Shown here: in pieces, positions 24,101-34,247 of the stretch
Numbering within the stretch: the first letter of the stretch is position 1
How the letters are laid out: the number at the start of each line of letters is the position of its first letter
Source: Antrodiella citrinella
Taxonomy: Eukaryota; Basidiomycota; Agaricomycetes; Polyporales; Steccherinaceae
NCBI GenBank assembly: GCA_004802725.1
Contig: SGPM01000125.1
Coordinates: 1-64,000 of the forward strand
DNA: 64,000 bases
Reading direction: 5' to 3'
Notes under the pieces: model-generated
What the model was told of the DNA's origin: nothing
The model's input: the letters and a program-made list of their open reading frames with translations, nothing else
The model's database searches: none
Position numbers and translations under genes: made by a program

Positions 24101-24725
24101 TTGGATTAAGGTAACTCAAGTCTCACCTCCGAGGATAGAGATGATTGACTTCCTTTACTTAGATCATCTACAAGGCTCACGGTAGTAATGCATCGTGGGA
24201 GTGGCTCATGATGGTTGCCCCGTGTATCGAAAATCTCCTGAACTTGCTACTCAAGTAAACCGGGATTTGGGCTCGCGTCAGGGATCAACGCACACCACAC
24301 CTGATGTCAAGAAAGATATCATCGAGCTGATGAGGTCTCTACGTGAACACTCCGTCTACGAGCTCGAGACTGGCCGCGACATCGAGAGTGAGAAGGCGAA
24401 GGTTCCGGACATCATCACCGACGGGATACAATCCTTGGCGGACGGAGATGCCCTTGCGGAGTACAACAAAGTGTTCAAGACACTGCAAGAACGTCGGCGA
24501 CTCACTCCATTGGTTGGTCAGCCTGTATTCGAGCGAGCGGCACCTCCGGGCAGTGGCTCGGAAACCGAGGAGACGTCCCAACTGGCAGCAGATGTGGGAG
24601 ATGAGGATGCAGAGGGGTCGAGTATCGGAAGCGACGATGAAGATTTCCTGCTCTGGGATATCGATACAAGTGGGGAGCTGTTGGCACTGGAGTCCGAATC
24701 CGACGTGGAGCTCGACATGGACTGA
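21125..24725 (+). CDS. DUF6589-domain protein, one frameshift near 3' end
   Basis: Exons are 21125-21563, 21616-22181, 22233-23962, 24011-24110 and 24163-24725. The first four give 945 codons in phase. The N-terminus is Ser/Pro-rich and a long acidic S/D/E stretch lies at about 22455-22540. The C-terminal half has the DUF6589 signature: G-R-T-K-Y-A-H-E-C-L-H-L-L-H, then N-W-L-I-N-T-T-G-K-P-N, L-L-Q-E-H-L-N-Y-W-I-K, and Y-K-A-H-G-S-N-A-S-W-E-W-L. DUF6589 proteins are abundant and repeat-associated in Agaricomycetes, with no known function. In exon 5 the frame hits a stop at 24256-24258. The conserved text resumes one frame over from about 24245 (E-L-A-T-Q-V-N), so one base appears to be missing. 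The locus is either a very recent pseudogene or carries a sequence error. Confidence 0.8.
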
Positions 24726-25138
24726 CCGCTAAGGCCTCTGGGCAGGCGCTTACTCATTGAAACGCAGCTTTGTCTGCTGGTGAGTACCTCTTCAGTTTGC
24801 TTCGTTTATTTTTCGATTTAATGTTGAATATTTGATACTATAGCCATAAACCGGTCTCTTTTTTATCATTCCCAACCTCATGCGAACACCATCCCCGAGA
24901 TTGCTGTTTTGGACCACTTTGGGGAGTCAAAATCGCGTCTCATAGCGGGACACCACTACAAGGCCTTTTTATTATGGTATGTAATGATATATATACTGTT
25001 GTACTATCGTGCTATAAACGTCTTATGTGAATTGAATGTGGTGGCCGAACGCTGTTGAGGATATTCAGTCCGGACAAGTTGCTGAAAAACAAGCGCCTGA
25101 GCTCGGCTAATTCTTCACCAAAAACCTTGACCAGTGAG
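24726..25138. other. intergenic, 3' of DUF6589 gene
   Basis: No supported gene. An open stretch near 24860-24975 reads through without stops for about 40 codons but shows no known motif. It could be a further degraded exon of the same element. Confidence 0.35.
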
Positions 25139-25201
25139 CCCAGCCGGTTCCACGAGAACCCCAGCGGAGCGGCGGACCTTGAACTCGTGGAACCGGCTGG
25201 G
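25139..25201. repeat. perfect 18-bp inverted repeat (stem-loop)
   Basis: CCCAGCCGGTTCCACGAG at 25139-25156 is matched by its exact reverse complement at 25184-25201, with 27 nt between. It ends ten bases past the stop codon of the minus-strand F-box gene (25211-26671), so it would form a strong hairpin at the start of that 3' UTR. It also marks the boundary between the repeat island and the gene-rich part. Confidence 0.85.
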
Positions 25202-25210
25202 ATCCCGAGC

Positions 25211-26671
25211 CTAGCCTGATGACGATGCTGAAGAAGTTGTGATGGCGTTCACAAACTTGGTGACACATGCCGAGCGTTCCACATCCGACATAGTAGCAGT
25301 GTCCTTCGGTAGCTCGTTTTTGAGATTGAGACTGAGACATCGGGTGGACGGGGATAGTTTCGACAGTACTTCGCTCCAGAGCTCCGTGGTCATCTGACGC
25401 AGTTCGTGTGCGAATACAGCAAATTCAAAGATTGATATCGATGTACTTCCGAACAAGCTTCCTATGCCTGCAAGGAACGCCCGAAGAGCGTATTGAATAT
25501 CATCCGGCTTGGCTGCGACAAGATCCAATCGTGATTTTTTGCACGGATATGAGAGCTTGGCGATATGATTCCACCAGGCAAGGGACAGCGTAACTGATTC
25601 GGTTTGACGCGAACGAAGCGTGTACAGCTGTAGTATTTGGGCTTTGTGAAACACGAGGTTGTGGATGGAGGGGTAACCAGGAAACTGTGGTATATGGGAG
25701 TCGGAACTGGGCGAGTACAGCTGGAAAGTCGAGTCCAAGTGAACTCTGCAGTGCGTAGGTATGTCCATATGTGAAACGAGGTATGCGATGTCCAACATAG
25801 AGGGCCGGACCAGCGACAGTTGCCGGAGGTGGTTCATGGAAACCATGTGAATGGGTGCAGGACAAGTCTTGTCCGCACTCAGAGACACGGGACCGGGGCA
25901 GAATAGTTTTAAGACTTCCAATGGACAGTTCTCCAGCACGTTCATAAACTCGGCAATGGTAGCTGCATCAGAACGATGCCGTTCCAAGTCAAGAACGATG
26001 ACCAGCGTACGGAGGTTGTGACATGTCGCAAGTTTTGTCCATGATCCTGCGCAGGGGGCCATCTTGGTTAATTTCAGACTCCGGAACTTCTGCGGCAGGT
26101 CTCCAAGAAAGTCGAAAGCGAGGGTCTGCGCTGGCTTACGAGACTTGTCATCTACCATAACATGGATATCAACAGCCTCCAAGTCGATCCACCGATGCGC
26201 GTCCGAGTTCAAAAATTGTTCGACAGAAAACGCAAGCGAACGATGACACTTTATGCTCAAGGCGGAGAATCGGTTCTTGTAGGGTGCCACGAGATCGAGG
26301 CCATAATCAGAACCAGGATAGTCCAAATGAAGGCGGAGAGGAGAGTTTCCTGCCCGCTGGACACATATAGACGTGTACATCTCGTTCGTGGGGACGATAG
26401 TGGACCAAAGCGTCTGAGAGGACAGAGCGACATCCCTCCACAAACAACACACGTGGCTGACGTGCACTCGACTGATGTCCGAATACGACGCGGCCTCGAG
26501 AAAAATCCTCAGAAGAAGCTCGAAAGGCAGGCAGGATACAGGGAGGCGTGCGTTGATCTGCCGCCGGATTTTGTAGAGCTGGCAAAAAACTTCTTGCTCC
26601 TCTTCTTTGAGACAATCGAGCACCTTGTCGTGGAGCTGGATGAACGGAGTATGAGGACCGCTTGAAAGCAT
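25211..26671 (-). CDS. F-box protein, intact, single exon
   Basis: One uninterrupted reading frame of 486 aa starts at the ATG at 26671. The open frame runs eight codons further back without an ATG. Residues about 15-45 are a predicted helix, a common N-terminal feature of mushroom F-box proteins. The F-box follows: L-P-F-E-L-L-L-R-I-F, then H-V-S-H-V-C-C-L-W-R-D-V-A and L-W-S-T-I. Next is the family motif I-C-V-Q-R-A-G-N-S-P-L-R-L and a leucine-rich-repeat-like C-terminus. F-box proteins are substrate receptors of SCF (Skp1-cullin-F-box) ubiquitin ligases, and this group is greatly expanded in Agaricomycetes with unknown targets. Related copies lie at 35400-35860 (relic) and 60927-62624 (broken). 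Confidence 0.85.
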   Translation of the reverse strand: MLSSGPHTPFIQLHDKVLDCLKEEEQEVFCQLYKIRRQINARLPVSCLPFELLLRIFLEAASYSDISRVHVSHVCCLWRDVALSSQTLWSTIVPTNEMYTSICVQRAGNSPLRLHLDYPGSDYGLDLVAPYKNRFSALSIKCHRSLAFSVEQFLNSDAHRWIDLEAVDIHVMVDDKSRKPAQTLAFDFLGDLPQKFRSLKLTKMAPCAGSWTKLATCHNLRTLVIVLDLERHRSDAATIAEFMNVLENCPLEVLKLFCPGPVSLSADKTCPAPIHMVSMNHLRQLSLVRPSMLDIAYLVSHMDIPTHCRVHLDSTFQLYSPSSDSHIPQFPGYPSIHNLVFHKAQILQLYTLRSRQTESVTLSLAWWNHIAKLSYPCKKSRLDLVAAKPDDIQYALRAFLAGIGSLFGSTSISIFEFAVFAHELRQMTTELWSEVLSKLSPSTRCLSLNLKNELPKDTATMSDVERSACVTKFVNAITTSSASSSG

Positions 26672-27242
26672 CTTCAACAGCCTCAAATGTGGCAAAGACG
26701 ATCACTGACAGCACACGATCGCGGTACGTGAGGTCCGAAGCTGCTCAAGTTTCGTCGTCAGTTCTGTTCATGAGAAGCACAGGATGTTACACTCACTATT
26801 CTCCGTATTATGCCGTAGGTTCCGAAACGTTCAAATGGGTCGCGGGCCAAAGAAACACAGTGGCCACCACGGTCGCGCTGGCATAGGAATGGCTAATTAT
26901 CTAGTAAATGATTAATTATGTGAGAATATATGTACACATAGGTAATAATTCTTGCGTTGTGCGGATTCACTCTTGTCACTGGATGATTCGTGAATCTATG
27001 TGTGTTGTATGAGAGGATTCTGTAGAGCGGTAAGATACTAGTCTGAGTCTTGAACCTCTTGAATTTTTGATGCCAAGATTGAGTACGTTTGCTTACTCGA
27101 CTTGTGCCAATTAGACTGAATTATCGTTTCAGGCTTGAGCTTGGCTCTTGCATCGACTTCACGACTCGTATGATTCAGGCATGATGAGTAGCAAGTGAAC
27201 ATCGCAGAGACTCACTGTCGAGTCGCCACAATACAATATGTT
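26672..27242. other. divergent intergenic region (F-box / DHH1)
   Basis: The region separates the divergently transcribed F-box gene and DHH1 and holds no coding sequence I can support. 26890-27110 is AT-rich. Promoters for both genes must lie here or just beyond. Confidence 0.5.
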
Positions 27243-27267
27243 GCCACGTGACGTATCCCCACGTGGC
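27243..27267. promoter_or_regulatory. paired CACGTG motifs upstream of DHH1
   Basis: GCCACGTG (27243-27250) and CACGTGGC (27260-27267) form an inverted pair with a 9-bp spacer, about 280 bp upstream of the DHH1 start codon. CACGTG is the core bound by bHLH factors (Cbf1/Pho4/USF type in yeasts). Regulation by such a factor is inference from the motif alone. Confidence 0.5.
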
Positions 27268-27544
27268 GTCTGCGATATTGGGTGTAACGGACCTCATTGT
27301 TTGTTTCTTGCTCTTGACCCCCCTCACCTCTGCAAACTTCCACGAATTTCACTGGGCATATCGCCGTCAATCATCCACCCACCTCTCTCGCACACACTCA
27401 GCGCATTTTCTTCGAATTTCCAGCGTTTTTCGCGAAGCAGCTGCCACTCCATCCTCTACGCGCGTACTACGACTGCCACCTGCTGTTCCAGATCCAGCAT
27501 TTACCGCCCTCCTCCTCATACAACACCCGTTCAAACTTATTATA

Positions 27545-29286
27545 ATGGCCCAGGCACAGCAACAAGCCCGTCCGTCATCATCTACACCGTGAGCATTCAT
27601 GAGAGATACCCTGCACAGTCCACGTGCGCCGACGCTAAACCGACCCTCCGCAGACGTATCAACAACACGAACAACGCCAGCGCCGACAATGCGTGGAAAG
27701 CCAATCTCAATGTTCCAGTAAAAGACGACCGTCCACAGACCGAGGACGTGACAGCCACCAAGGGGCTCGAATTCGAAGACATGCAACTGCGACGAGAGCT
27801 GCTCATGGGCATCTTCGAAGCCGGATTCGAGCGACCGTCCCCCATACAAGAAGAAGCGATCCCGATTGCGCTCACCAAACGCGACGTGCTCGCACGCGCG
27901 AAGAACGGCACGGGCAAGACGGCCGCGTTCGTCATCCCCTCCCTCCAACAAATCGACATCAACAAACGCAAGATCCAAGCCCTCCTCCTCGTCCCGACCC
28001 GCGAACTCGCGCTGCAGACCGCACAAGTGTGCAAAATCCTAGGGAAGCATATGGGTTTGAACGTCATGGTCACGACTGGTGGCACGACCCTCAAGGACGA
28101 CATCATGCGGTTGGCGGAGGCCGTGCACGTGCTGGTGGGCACGCCGGGTCGTATACTGGATTTGGCGGGGAAGAATGTGGCGGACCTGAGCGAGTGCCCC
28201 GTGTTCGTCATGGACGAGGCAGACAAGCTCCTTTCCCCCGAGTTCGCCCCTGTGATGGAACAACTCCTCAGCTATCTTCCAAAAGACCGACAGGTTATGT
28301 TGTTCAGCGCCACCTTCCCCCTTATCGTGAAAGACTTCAAGGTTCGTTGCATGTTCACAATTCATGTTGTTGCATCGCTGAACGTTTTCGTAGGATAAGC
28401 ACATGGAATCCCCATACGAGATCAACCTCATGGACGAACTGACACTCCGTGGTGTCACCCAATATTACGCCTACGTCGAAGAGAGGCAGAAAGTTCACTG
28501 CCTGAACACTCTTTTCTCCAAGGTACGTGACGCGCTTGCATGTCCAATATTTGTATTAGCTAGCTCACTCGTTTGCTGTAGCTTCAAATCAACCAGTCCA
28601 TCATCTTCTGTAATTCCACGAACCGTGTCGAGCTCCTCGCCAAGAAGGTGACGGAGCTAGGCTACTCATGTTTCTACTCGCACGCGAAGATGCTGCAGTC
28701 GCACCGCAACCGTGTCTTCCACGACTTCCGACAAGGCGTTTGCCGCAACCTCGTCTGCTCGGACCTACTCACGCGCGGCATTGACATTCAAGCTGTCAAC
28801 GTTGTGATTAACTTTGACTTTCCGAAGAATTCGGAGACATACCTCCATCGTATCGGCCGTTCGGGTCGTTTCGGACACCTGGGTCTCGCGATCAACCTCG
28901 TCACGTACGAGGACAGGTTCAACCTGTACAAGATCGAGCAGGAGCTCGGGACGGAGATCCAGCCCATCCCTCAGCAAATCGACAAGGGACTGTACGTCGC
29001 ACCGAGTGCGATCCAGGAGGATCAGCCCCAGAAGCCGAAGCTTGCGCAACAACCGCAACCTCAGCCGCAACCTGCACCCGCGCCTGCGCCTGCGCCGTCC
29101 CAGCAGCAGAGGCAGACGGCGACCCCGTCGAACGCGGCTCCTTCCCAACCGCAGCAGCAGCAGCAAGTCGTCTATCAGAGCGCTGGGGGTCCTATGAGGC
29201 AGAACGGAGCGCCTGTATCGACAAATGGGCAACCACCGCGTGGATATCAAGGAGGTTATCGCGGAGGTGTGCCTGTTGCTCGATGA
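27545..29286 (+). CDS. DHH1: DEAD-box RNA helicase DHH1/DDX6
   Basis: Exons are 27545-27588, 27654-28341, 28394-28522 and 28582-29286 (521 aa). The order of motifs is complete: Q-motif [11 protein letters not shown], motif I A-K-N-G-T-G-K-T (about 97-104), [12 protein letters not shown], motif II D-E-A-D, S-A-T, R-G-I-D-I-Q and H-R-I-G-R-S-G-R. Segments such as G-L-E-F-E-D and [10 protein letters not shown] identify the Dhh1/DDX6/Me31B branch. This cytoplasmic ATPase promotes mRNA decapping, represses translation and builds P-bodies. The C-terminus (about 435-521) is a Gln/Pro/Ala-rich low-complexity tail, as expected for condensate formation. A 219-codon antisense frame over exon 2 is a shadow. 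Confidence 0.97.
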
Positions 29287-30089
29287 TCAAGGGTAGGAGG
29301 TAGACGTAGGGGGGAGAGACGTAGCGGGCCAGCCAACCAGCATCTTGACGATGTTCCTTCGATTTCCGACTATTCATCACGCGCATCTGTCCACAGTGCC
29401 CATCACACCGCCGCAGGATTGTTTTTCTTCTCTTTCATTCGTCGTTGTATTATACATCCTTCCTCCCTATTGGTTTTCCTCGCGCAGCCGCGGTCTGTCC
29501 AGTGTCCAGGCCCGTCCTCGCTTCGTGTCGTCGGACATTTATGTCTTCCCTCCTTTGCTCTTGGCTGCGACCGCGATCCGTTCACGTGTGTGCACATGCG
29601 TGAGGATAGACACCCATCGTCGATTCATCCTCACCCTCGCTCTTTATTTTCTGTCCTTTTGACACCGTCTGACTGGTATCCAAGTAGTAGTCGATAGTCC
29701 GTAGTCGTAGTAGTATCATCCTGCTGTGTTTGTTGCACGTAGTAGTATTTTTTGTCGGTGGGAGATGGGTAGATGGAGATCAGAATTGAGATTGTGTTGG
29801 TTGGCTCCGCATCCGTCGCGTGAACCCGAACCGCGGTCAACATTTCGTTTGAGCCCCCCACTTTTCAAACCTCTCAAACACCATCTGCTTGTCATGATCA
29901 CCGGGAGAACATAAAAGCTTGAGTCGATACTTTCATGGTCAACAACTCGACCCTCGTCGTACAGCGCATCCCGAGGTGAGCTCAACAGCTTTATCAGCTG
30001 CTGTCCAAGCACCCGTGATATCGGTGCCGGGCGGGTTTACGCGGGTCTCTATATTATTTCGCTGTGTTTTTTCTTTGTGTGGAAGCCGT
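29287..30089. other. DHH1 3' UTR and glycosyltransferase promoter
   Basis: About 400 bp of pyrimidine-rich sequence after the DHH1 stop looks like 3' UTR, and the rest is promoter of the next gene. No gene seen. Confidence 0.5.
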
Positions 30090-31558
30090 ATGTCCAACCC
30101 GGCAACTTACATGGCTACCAGGGACTCGCATGACTACAAGAAGTCTCGTTTACCTCTGTACGTCTACCCGCCTTTTCACAAAAAACATAGGATGAGACTG
30201 ACATGGGCGTATAGCTGGAACAACCCGCCACCCTCACCACCACCCTCCAATGCTTCCTCACACGCCCGCTCAGCACCCCTCTCCCCGCTGCTCACCACCC
30301 CGCGCTTCACCTTCGCCCGCCGGCGCAGCATCCTCCCCTTCTGCAAGTACTTCCTCCCGCTGCTCCTCCTCTGCCTCGCGAGCCCCCTGCTCTTCTGGGA
30401 GCCCCACATCGAGACATCCTTCTACTCGCGGCACTGGGTGAAGGAGGAGATCCAGGAGATCCAGCCCCTCGCAGGGTGCTTCGACCCACACCGCATCTCC
30501 CCGGCGTACAACCTAACCCACTCCCTGCACAGCACGAAGCAGCAGGTGCACGCGGGCTTGCCGCTGCGCATGGGCATGGACTGCTACAACTTCGCGGGGA
30601 CTGTCAAGCCCGTGTACGATTACCCCGCGTCGCGCGTCCCGCCGGACCAGCGCACGCAGTATCATACGTATTGGCGGAACGACCTGGCGGGGTTCGAGGA
30701 GAGGCAGGAGTGGCTGCTCAAGTCGTTCTTCGCGACGCAGAATGTGCACACGTCGCGGTTGATTTTGTGGTCGAATGGGGATTTGAGCGAGGTGGAGATC
30801 ATTGGGAAGTGGTTGAGGCGGTACCCGGACGCGTTCACGACGAAAACGGTGGATTTTGAGGTGCTGGCGAAGGGAACGTCGTTGAGTGGGAGTGACCTGT
30901 TGCACATCAAGGATAAGAAGGCGTGGGTGGATGGGGATCTGTTGAGACTGTTGGTCTTGTGGGCGTACGGAGGAGTGTGGGTGGACATGGATTCTCTGTT
31001 CACAAGAGACTTGGCACCATTATTGGACCAAGAGTTCGTCACTCAGTGGGATTGCTACGGTGCGTTTGCTCTCTCTTTGCATTCTCCAAACCGCTGACCC
31101 CTATCCTCACTCCAGATAAACTCTACGTGCCATTTAACGGCGCGCTCATGCACTTTTACCGCCACTCGCCCTACCTCTGCGAAGCCTTCCACATCATGAC
31201 CACTTCCCCACCCCCTCGGCCGGGGACGACAGACTGGGGCGCCACACTCTACCTGAAGCTCTGGCGTCGGCTCGTCTCCTCCTCCATCACGCCCTTCTCC
31301 ATCCTCCCTTGGTGCTTCACCGACGGCCGCTCCTGCCGCCTCGACAACCGCCTCCCAGACCCCTTCGCTACTGACCCGCAAAACGGGCAGTGGACGCTGG
31401 GATGGGGACGGGAAGAGGGTGGGGGGCTGGACCGGGCGCTCGGGCGCGTGTTTTCGGTGCACTTGCATAACCAGTGGCATAAGCCGTATCCGAAGGGAGG
31501 CTGGGTGGAGAGGCTGCTTTTGAAGAGGTACGATGAGCGGTTGAAGAGACGGACATGA
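30090..31558 (+). CDS. type II membrane glycosyltransferase with DxD motif
   Basis: Exons are 30090-30157, 30215-31059 and 31116-31558 (451 aa). A short cytosolic N-terminus rich in Pro/Ser/Arg precedes one membrane segment, Y-F-L-P-L-L-L-L-C-L-A-S-P-L-L-F-W (about 66-85). The lumenal catalytic part follows, so a Golgi/ER location is likely. Y-G-G-V-W-V-D-M-D-S (about 275-284) is the sugar-nucleotide/Mn-binding DxD loop of the GT32 / alpha-1,4-glycosyltransferase superfamily (Och1-like, DXD-containing). W-S-N-G-D-L before it and W-G-A-T-L-Y after it fit the same fold. The donor and acceptor sugars cannot be told. The intron after codon 22 was chosen because it restores phase; the start could instead be the ATG at 30111. 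Confidence 0.8.
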
Positions 31559-32194
31559 ACTCTTGTTTTCTGGCTTGCATCGCTTGCGCTTCGTGTGATG
31601 TGGTTTTTTTATGTTCTGCCTTCTCGTTGCATGCATCCGTGGTTGTCTCTTCGGTGTTTATCGCACGCTTCCGTCGGTCGCATCCTCATCCATCCAACCA
31701 TCCAGTCTGCCCTTCGCTTCCGCTCGCATGCACTCTCGCTCTTTCACCCCCCAACCCCTTATACCCAACATCCATGACATGGAACAAAACTCACCTCCAC
31801 TGCATACACCCCTCTGTCCTCTGGTCGTTCCATCGTTCCCGTTGTTACATACGACTTCTAATGCTGTGACGTTTCCCCCTAGATCCTCCTTGTGTGCTTA
31901 TCCACGAGTAGTTACACCTTCTCCCCCTCGTCCCCCGCTGATTCTTTCGGTGAAGTAATACTAATATATAATCTGAGAGTTTGAAGTTTTTTTACGTCTT
32001 TGGCGTGGCGTGTGCGTCTTGCTTGTCGATCTCGTCTTTACTTGCTTGTTTGCACGCGTCATGGTGCGTCTCTTTCCCCATCTCTAAAATCCTCGCATCG
32101 CTGATTTTATTCTTTCGTGATGGTGCGGGTCACGAATAGCATGAGTTCGTGTTCTCCCAACTGCAGAATTTACAGCGTGCTTCTGTGCGCATAG

Positions 32195-32500
32195 TCCGAG
32201 GCCTTCCGATCCCAGCGGCGCTGGAGATGCGTTCTTCTTCTATCTTCTGCCTCAGGCTTAGGGATGCACATGGTCAGACGAAGTATACCTTCTTTCGTTG
32301 TCCTGTTGATTTCCTTGAATATGTAGTTACGGTCGACCACTACTATGGCGAGTACTTGCTGCATCGCTGACTCTCGCAATGGCACAGATCTGGTTCGCAT
32401 TCATTCGCTGCAGTTGGCCAGACCCCGCTCCGAGGTTTTCTGATCGCAGTGGCACGAGAATCGCGTTCTTCTGCCTTCTGCATAGGGATCCGCACAACCT
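32195..32500. repeat. diverged direct duplication, about 70-85 bp
   Basis: TCCGAGG..TTC.GATC.CAG.GGC...GA...GCGTTCTTCT...CTTCTGC...TAGGGAT..CA is shared between 32195-32280 and 32429-32500. The match is visible by eye over nearly the whole unit. Purpose unknown. Confidence 0.5.
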
Positions 32501-32930
32501 TTGATGAAGCCCTTATTAGAAGAGAAGAGATATCCCTGCTTCTCGAGGGTGCGATGGCTGTTGGTACATATGCTTGTGTCTACTCTCTCGTATTCGTGCT
32601 GATTTTTATTACATAGATTGTCATGCAGGATTCAGCCCGACTTTCCTGCAACTTCGCTTACGAACATAGAAACGGGCTACCACCAAGAATCGCATGCTCT
32701 TCCACCAAACTGAAACCACAGATGGGACTTGCGACTCTCCCATGGGCTCACCGAGTAGGTAGGTCATCTCCCTACCTAAAGTCGTTCTAGGCTCCAGGAC
32801 CCTCGCTCCAGCAAGCATGTCAAAATACCTGCATTGCGTGGGACGAGCCAACGGAGAAGACCTCTCAAGTTCTCATTTTACACGTAATCGTCGTGGCTGG
32901 CAAAAGTTAACGCTCCCAAGACACTGGCGC

Positions 32931-32940
32931 ATATATACGG
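32931..32940 (+). promoter_or_regulatory. TATA box of first tandem paralog
   Basis: ATATATACGG lies 95 bp upstream of the ATG at 33026. The identical 10-mer occurs upstream of the second paralog, which supports a shared core promoter. Confidence 0.6.
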
Positions 32941-33025
32941 CTTGGGCCTGAAGCGTTGACCTTGTCGTTGACCGCTTGGTTGTTCACCCCCAACGTCCAC
33001 ATCCACCGCCATTTCAAGCTCCGCA

Positions 33026-33647
33026 ATGGTCAACACTGCACCCGTACGTCCACTACACGTTCTCAGGCTCGCGTTTCTCTCCCTCCCCGTGCCAACAACT
33101 TACGCTGTCTCCTAGAGCGTGCACATCGACGCGTTCTTTGCGCGCCACGCTTCGTTCAACTACGACCCCACCCAGCCCATCATGCAGGAGTTCCGGCGCA
33201 TGACTGCCGGCTGGGGCCAGAAGCGGCGCCAAAAGCAGATGTGGAACCTCCGCGACGCGATCGCGGAGCAATTCAACGCGTACTATGGCGTGGACGTGAA
33301 TAGCGACCGTGCGTGGAGGGAGATCTGCGCAGTGTTGCAGATATACCCCGTCCCGGAGAGCATGACGAAACGCAAAAAGGTGTGTAACAACCTGCGATGC
33401 CACTGTTTTCAGGCGCTGGGCGTTGACGACGAGGTTGTAGGCTGTGAAGAGGCTGCACGTCAATATTTATGACTATATCGAGGCGAAGCGGCTCGGTGAG
33501 CCCGTCAAGAAGTTCAAGTCTGTTGGGGCGTTGGCAGGGTATAGCTATGCGGAGGAGAAAATCTTTCCGCTCGCACACGCTAAAGCTGGAGGACTTTTAA
33601 AGTATCTGCTAAAGGAGCTCTCTGCCCATACATATCGTTCTTATTGA
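33026..33647 (+). CDS. small protein of unknown function, tandem paralog A
   Basis: Exons are 33026-33043, 33116-33379 and 33441-33647 (162 aa). The first exon encodes only six residues. The protein contains S-V-H-I-D-A-F-F-A, then E-Q-F-N-A-Y-Y-G, then Y-P-V-P-E-S, then V-N-I-Y-D-Y-I-E-A-K-R-L-G and the C-terminal K-A-G-G-L-L-K-Y-L-L. It has no signal peptide or membrane segment, so it is probably a soluble, mostly helical intracellular protein. I recall similar short proteins widespread in Agaricomycetes, but no function is known. The copy at 34248-34880 has the same intron positions, so the pair arose by tandem duplication. Confidence 0.85.
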
Positions 33648-34164
33648 CATCCCTTCGTCGTTGGGTTGGGCCTTGCAGATCTAGTATATTTTTTGTGTTT
33701 ACCGTGACGACCTGGTCGGAGCTTTGATCACCAGATATCGTGTGATATCGGAAAACATCGTCCTTAGCCCTGGCTGCGCGCTGTTATCCACATAGCATAC
33801 GAAGAACATCATACAAGAAGCTGCCGGATGATGCACTGCTTGAGGGGTCGTGGTACACTTGTGCTTATCCTGATGCCCAAAGTCTATTGACGACGCTTCA
33901 CAGGTTCGCGTGATAGAAGGGTTAACCGTGAGTCCTGGTTCCATGTATGCCAAGCTTTTGCCAAAACGCCAAAACTCAGATACAGGACTCTTCTAAGTAT
34001 GCATTCAATGCCCGAAGCTGCTTCCGTGTCTCATATCCCAAGTTAGAATGTCGTTCCAACGCGTGAGACGATACATCTGCAACATGTATGAGGAGCCAAC
34101 AAGGAAGACTGCTCTACACGTAAATCTATAGCTAGGAAAATGACCGGAGATTCCCTTTGATGCT

Positions 34165-34174
34165 ATATATACGG
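34165..34174 (+). promoter_or_regulatory. TATA box of second tandem paralog
   Basis: The same ATATATACGG as at 32931-32940, here 83 bp upstream of the ATG at 34248. Confidence 0.6.
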
Positions 34175-34247
34175 TCGAAGGGGAGCGCGTCAAATCCATC
34201 GTTGAACACTTAGTCCATCATCCCTCCACGTCCAACAGCTCTCAAGC

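Larger units (their letters stand above)
31559..33025. other. 1.5-kb intergenic region with a diverged duplication
   Basis: 31559-31960 is C/T-rich and probably the 3' UTR of the glycosyltransferase gene. A diverged duplication lies at 32195-32280 and 32429-32500 (listed separately). No coding sequence is supported until 33026. Confidence 0.45.

Noticed and set aside
27367..28226. 219- and 209-codon antisense frames over DHH1
   Set aside because: They mirror the strong codon bias of DHH1 exon 2 and have no independent support.
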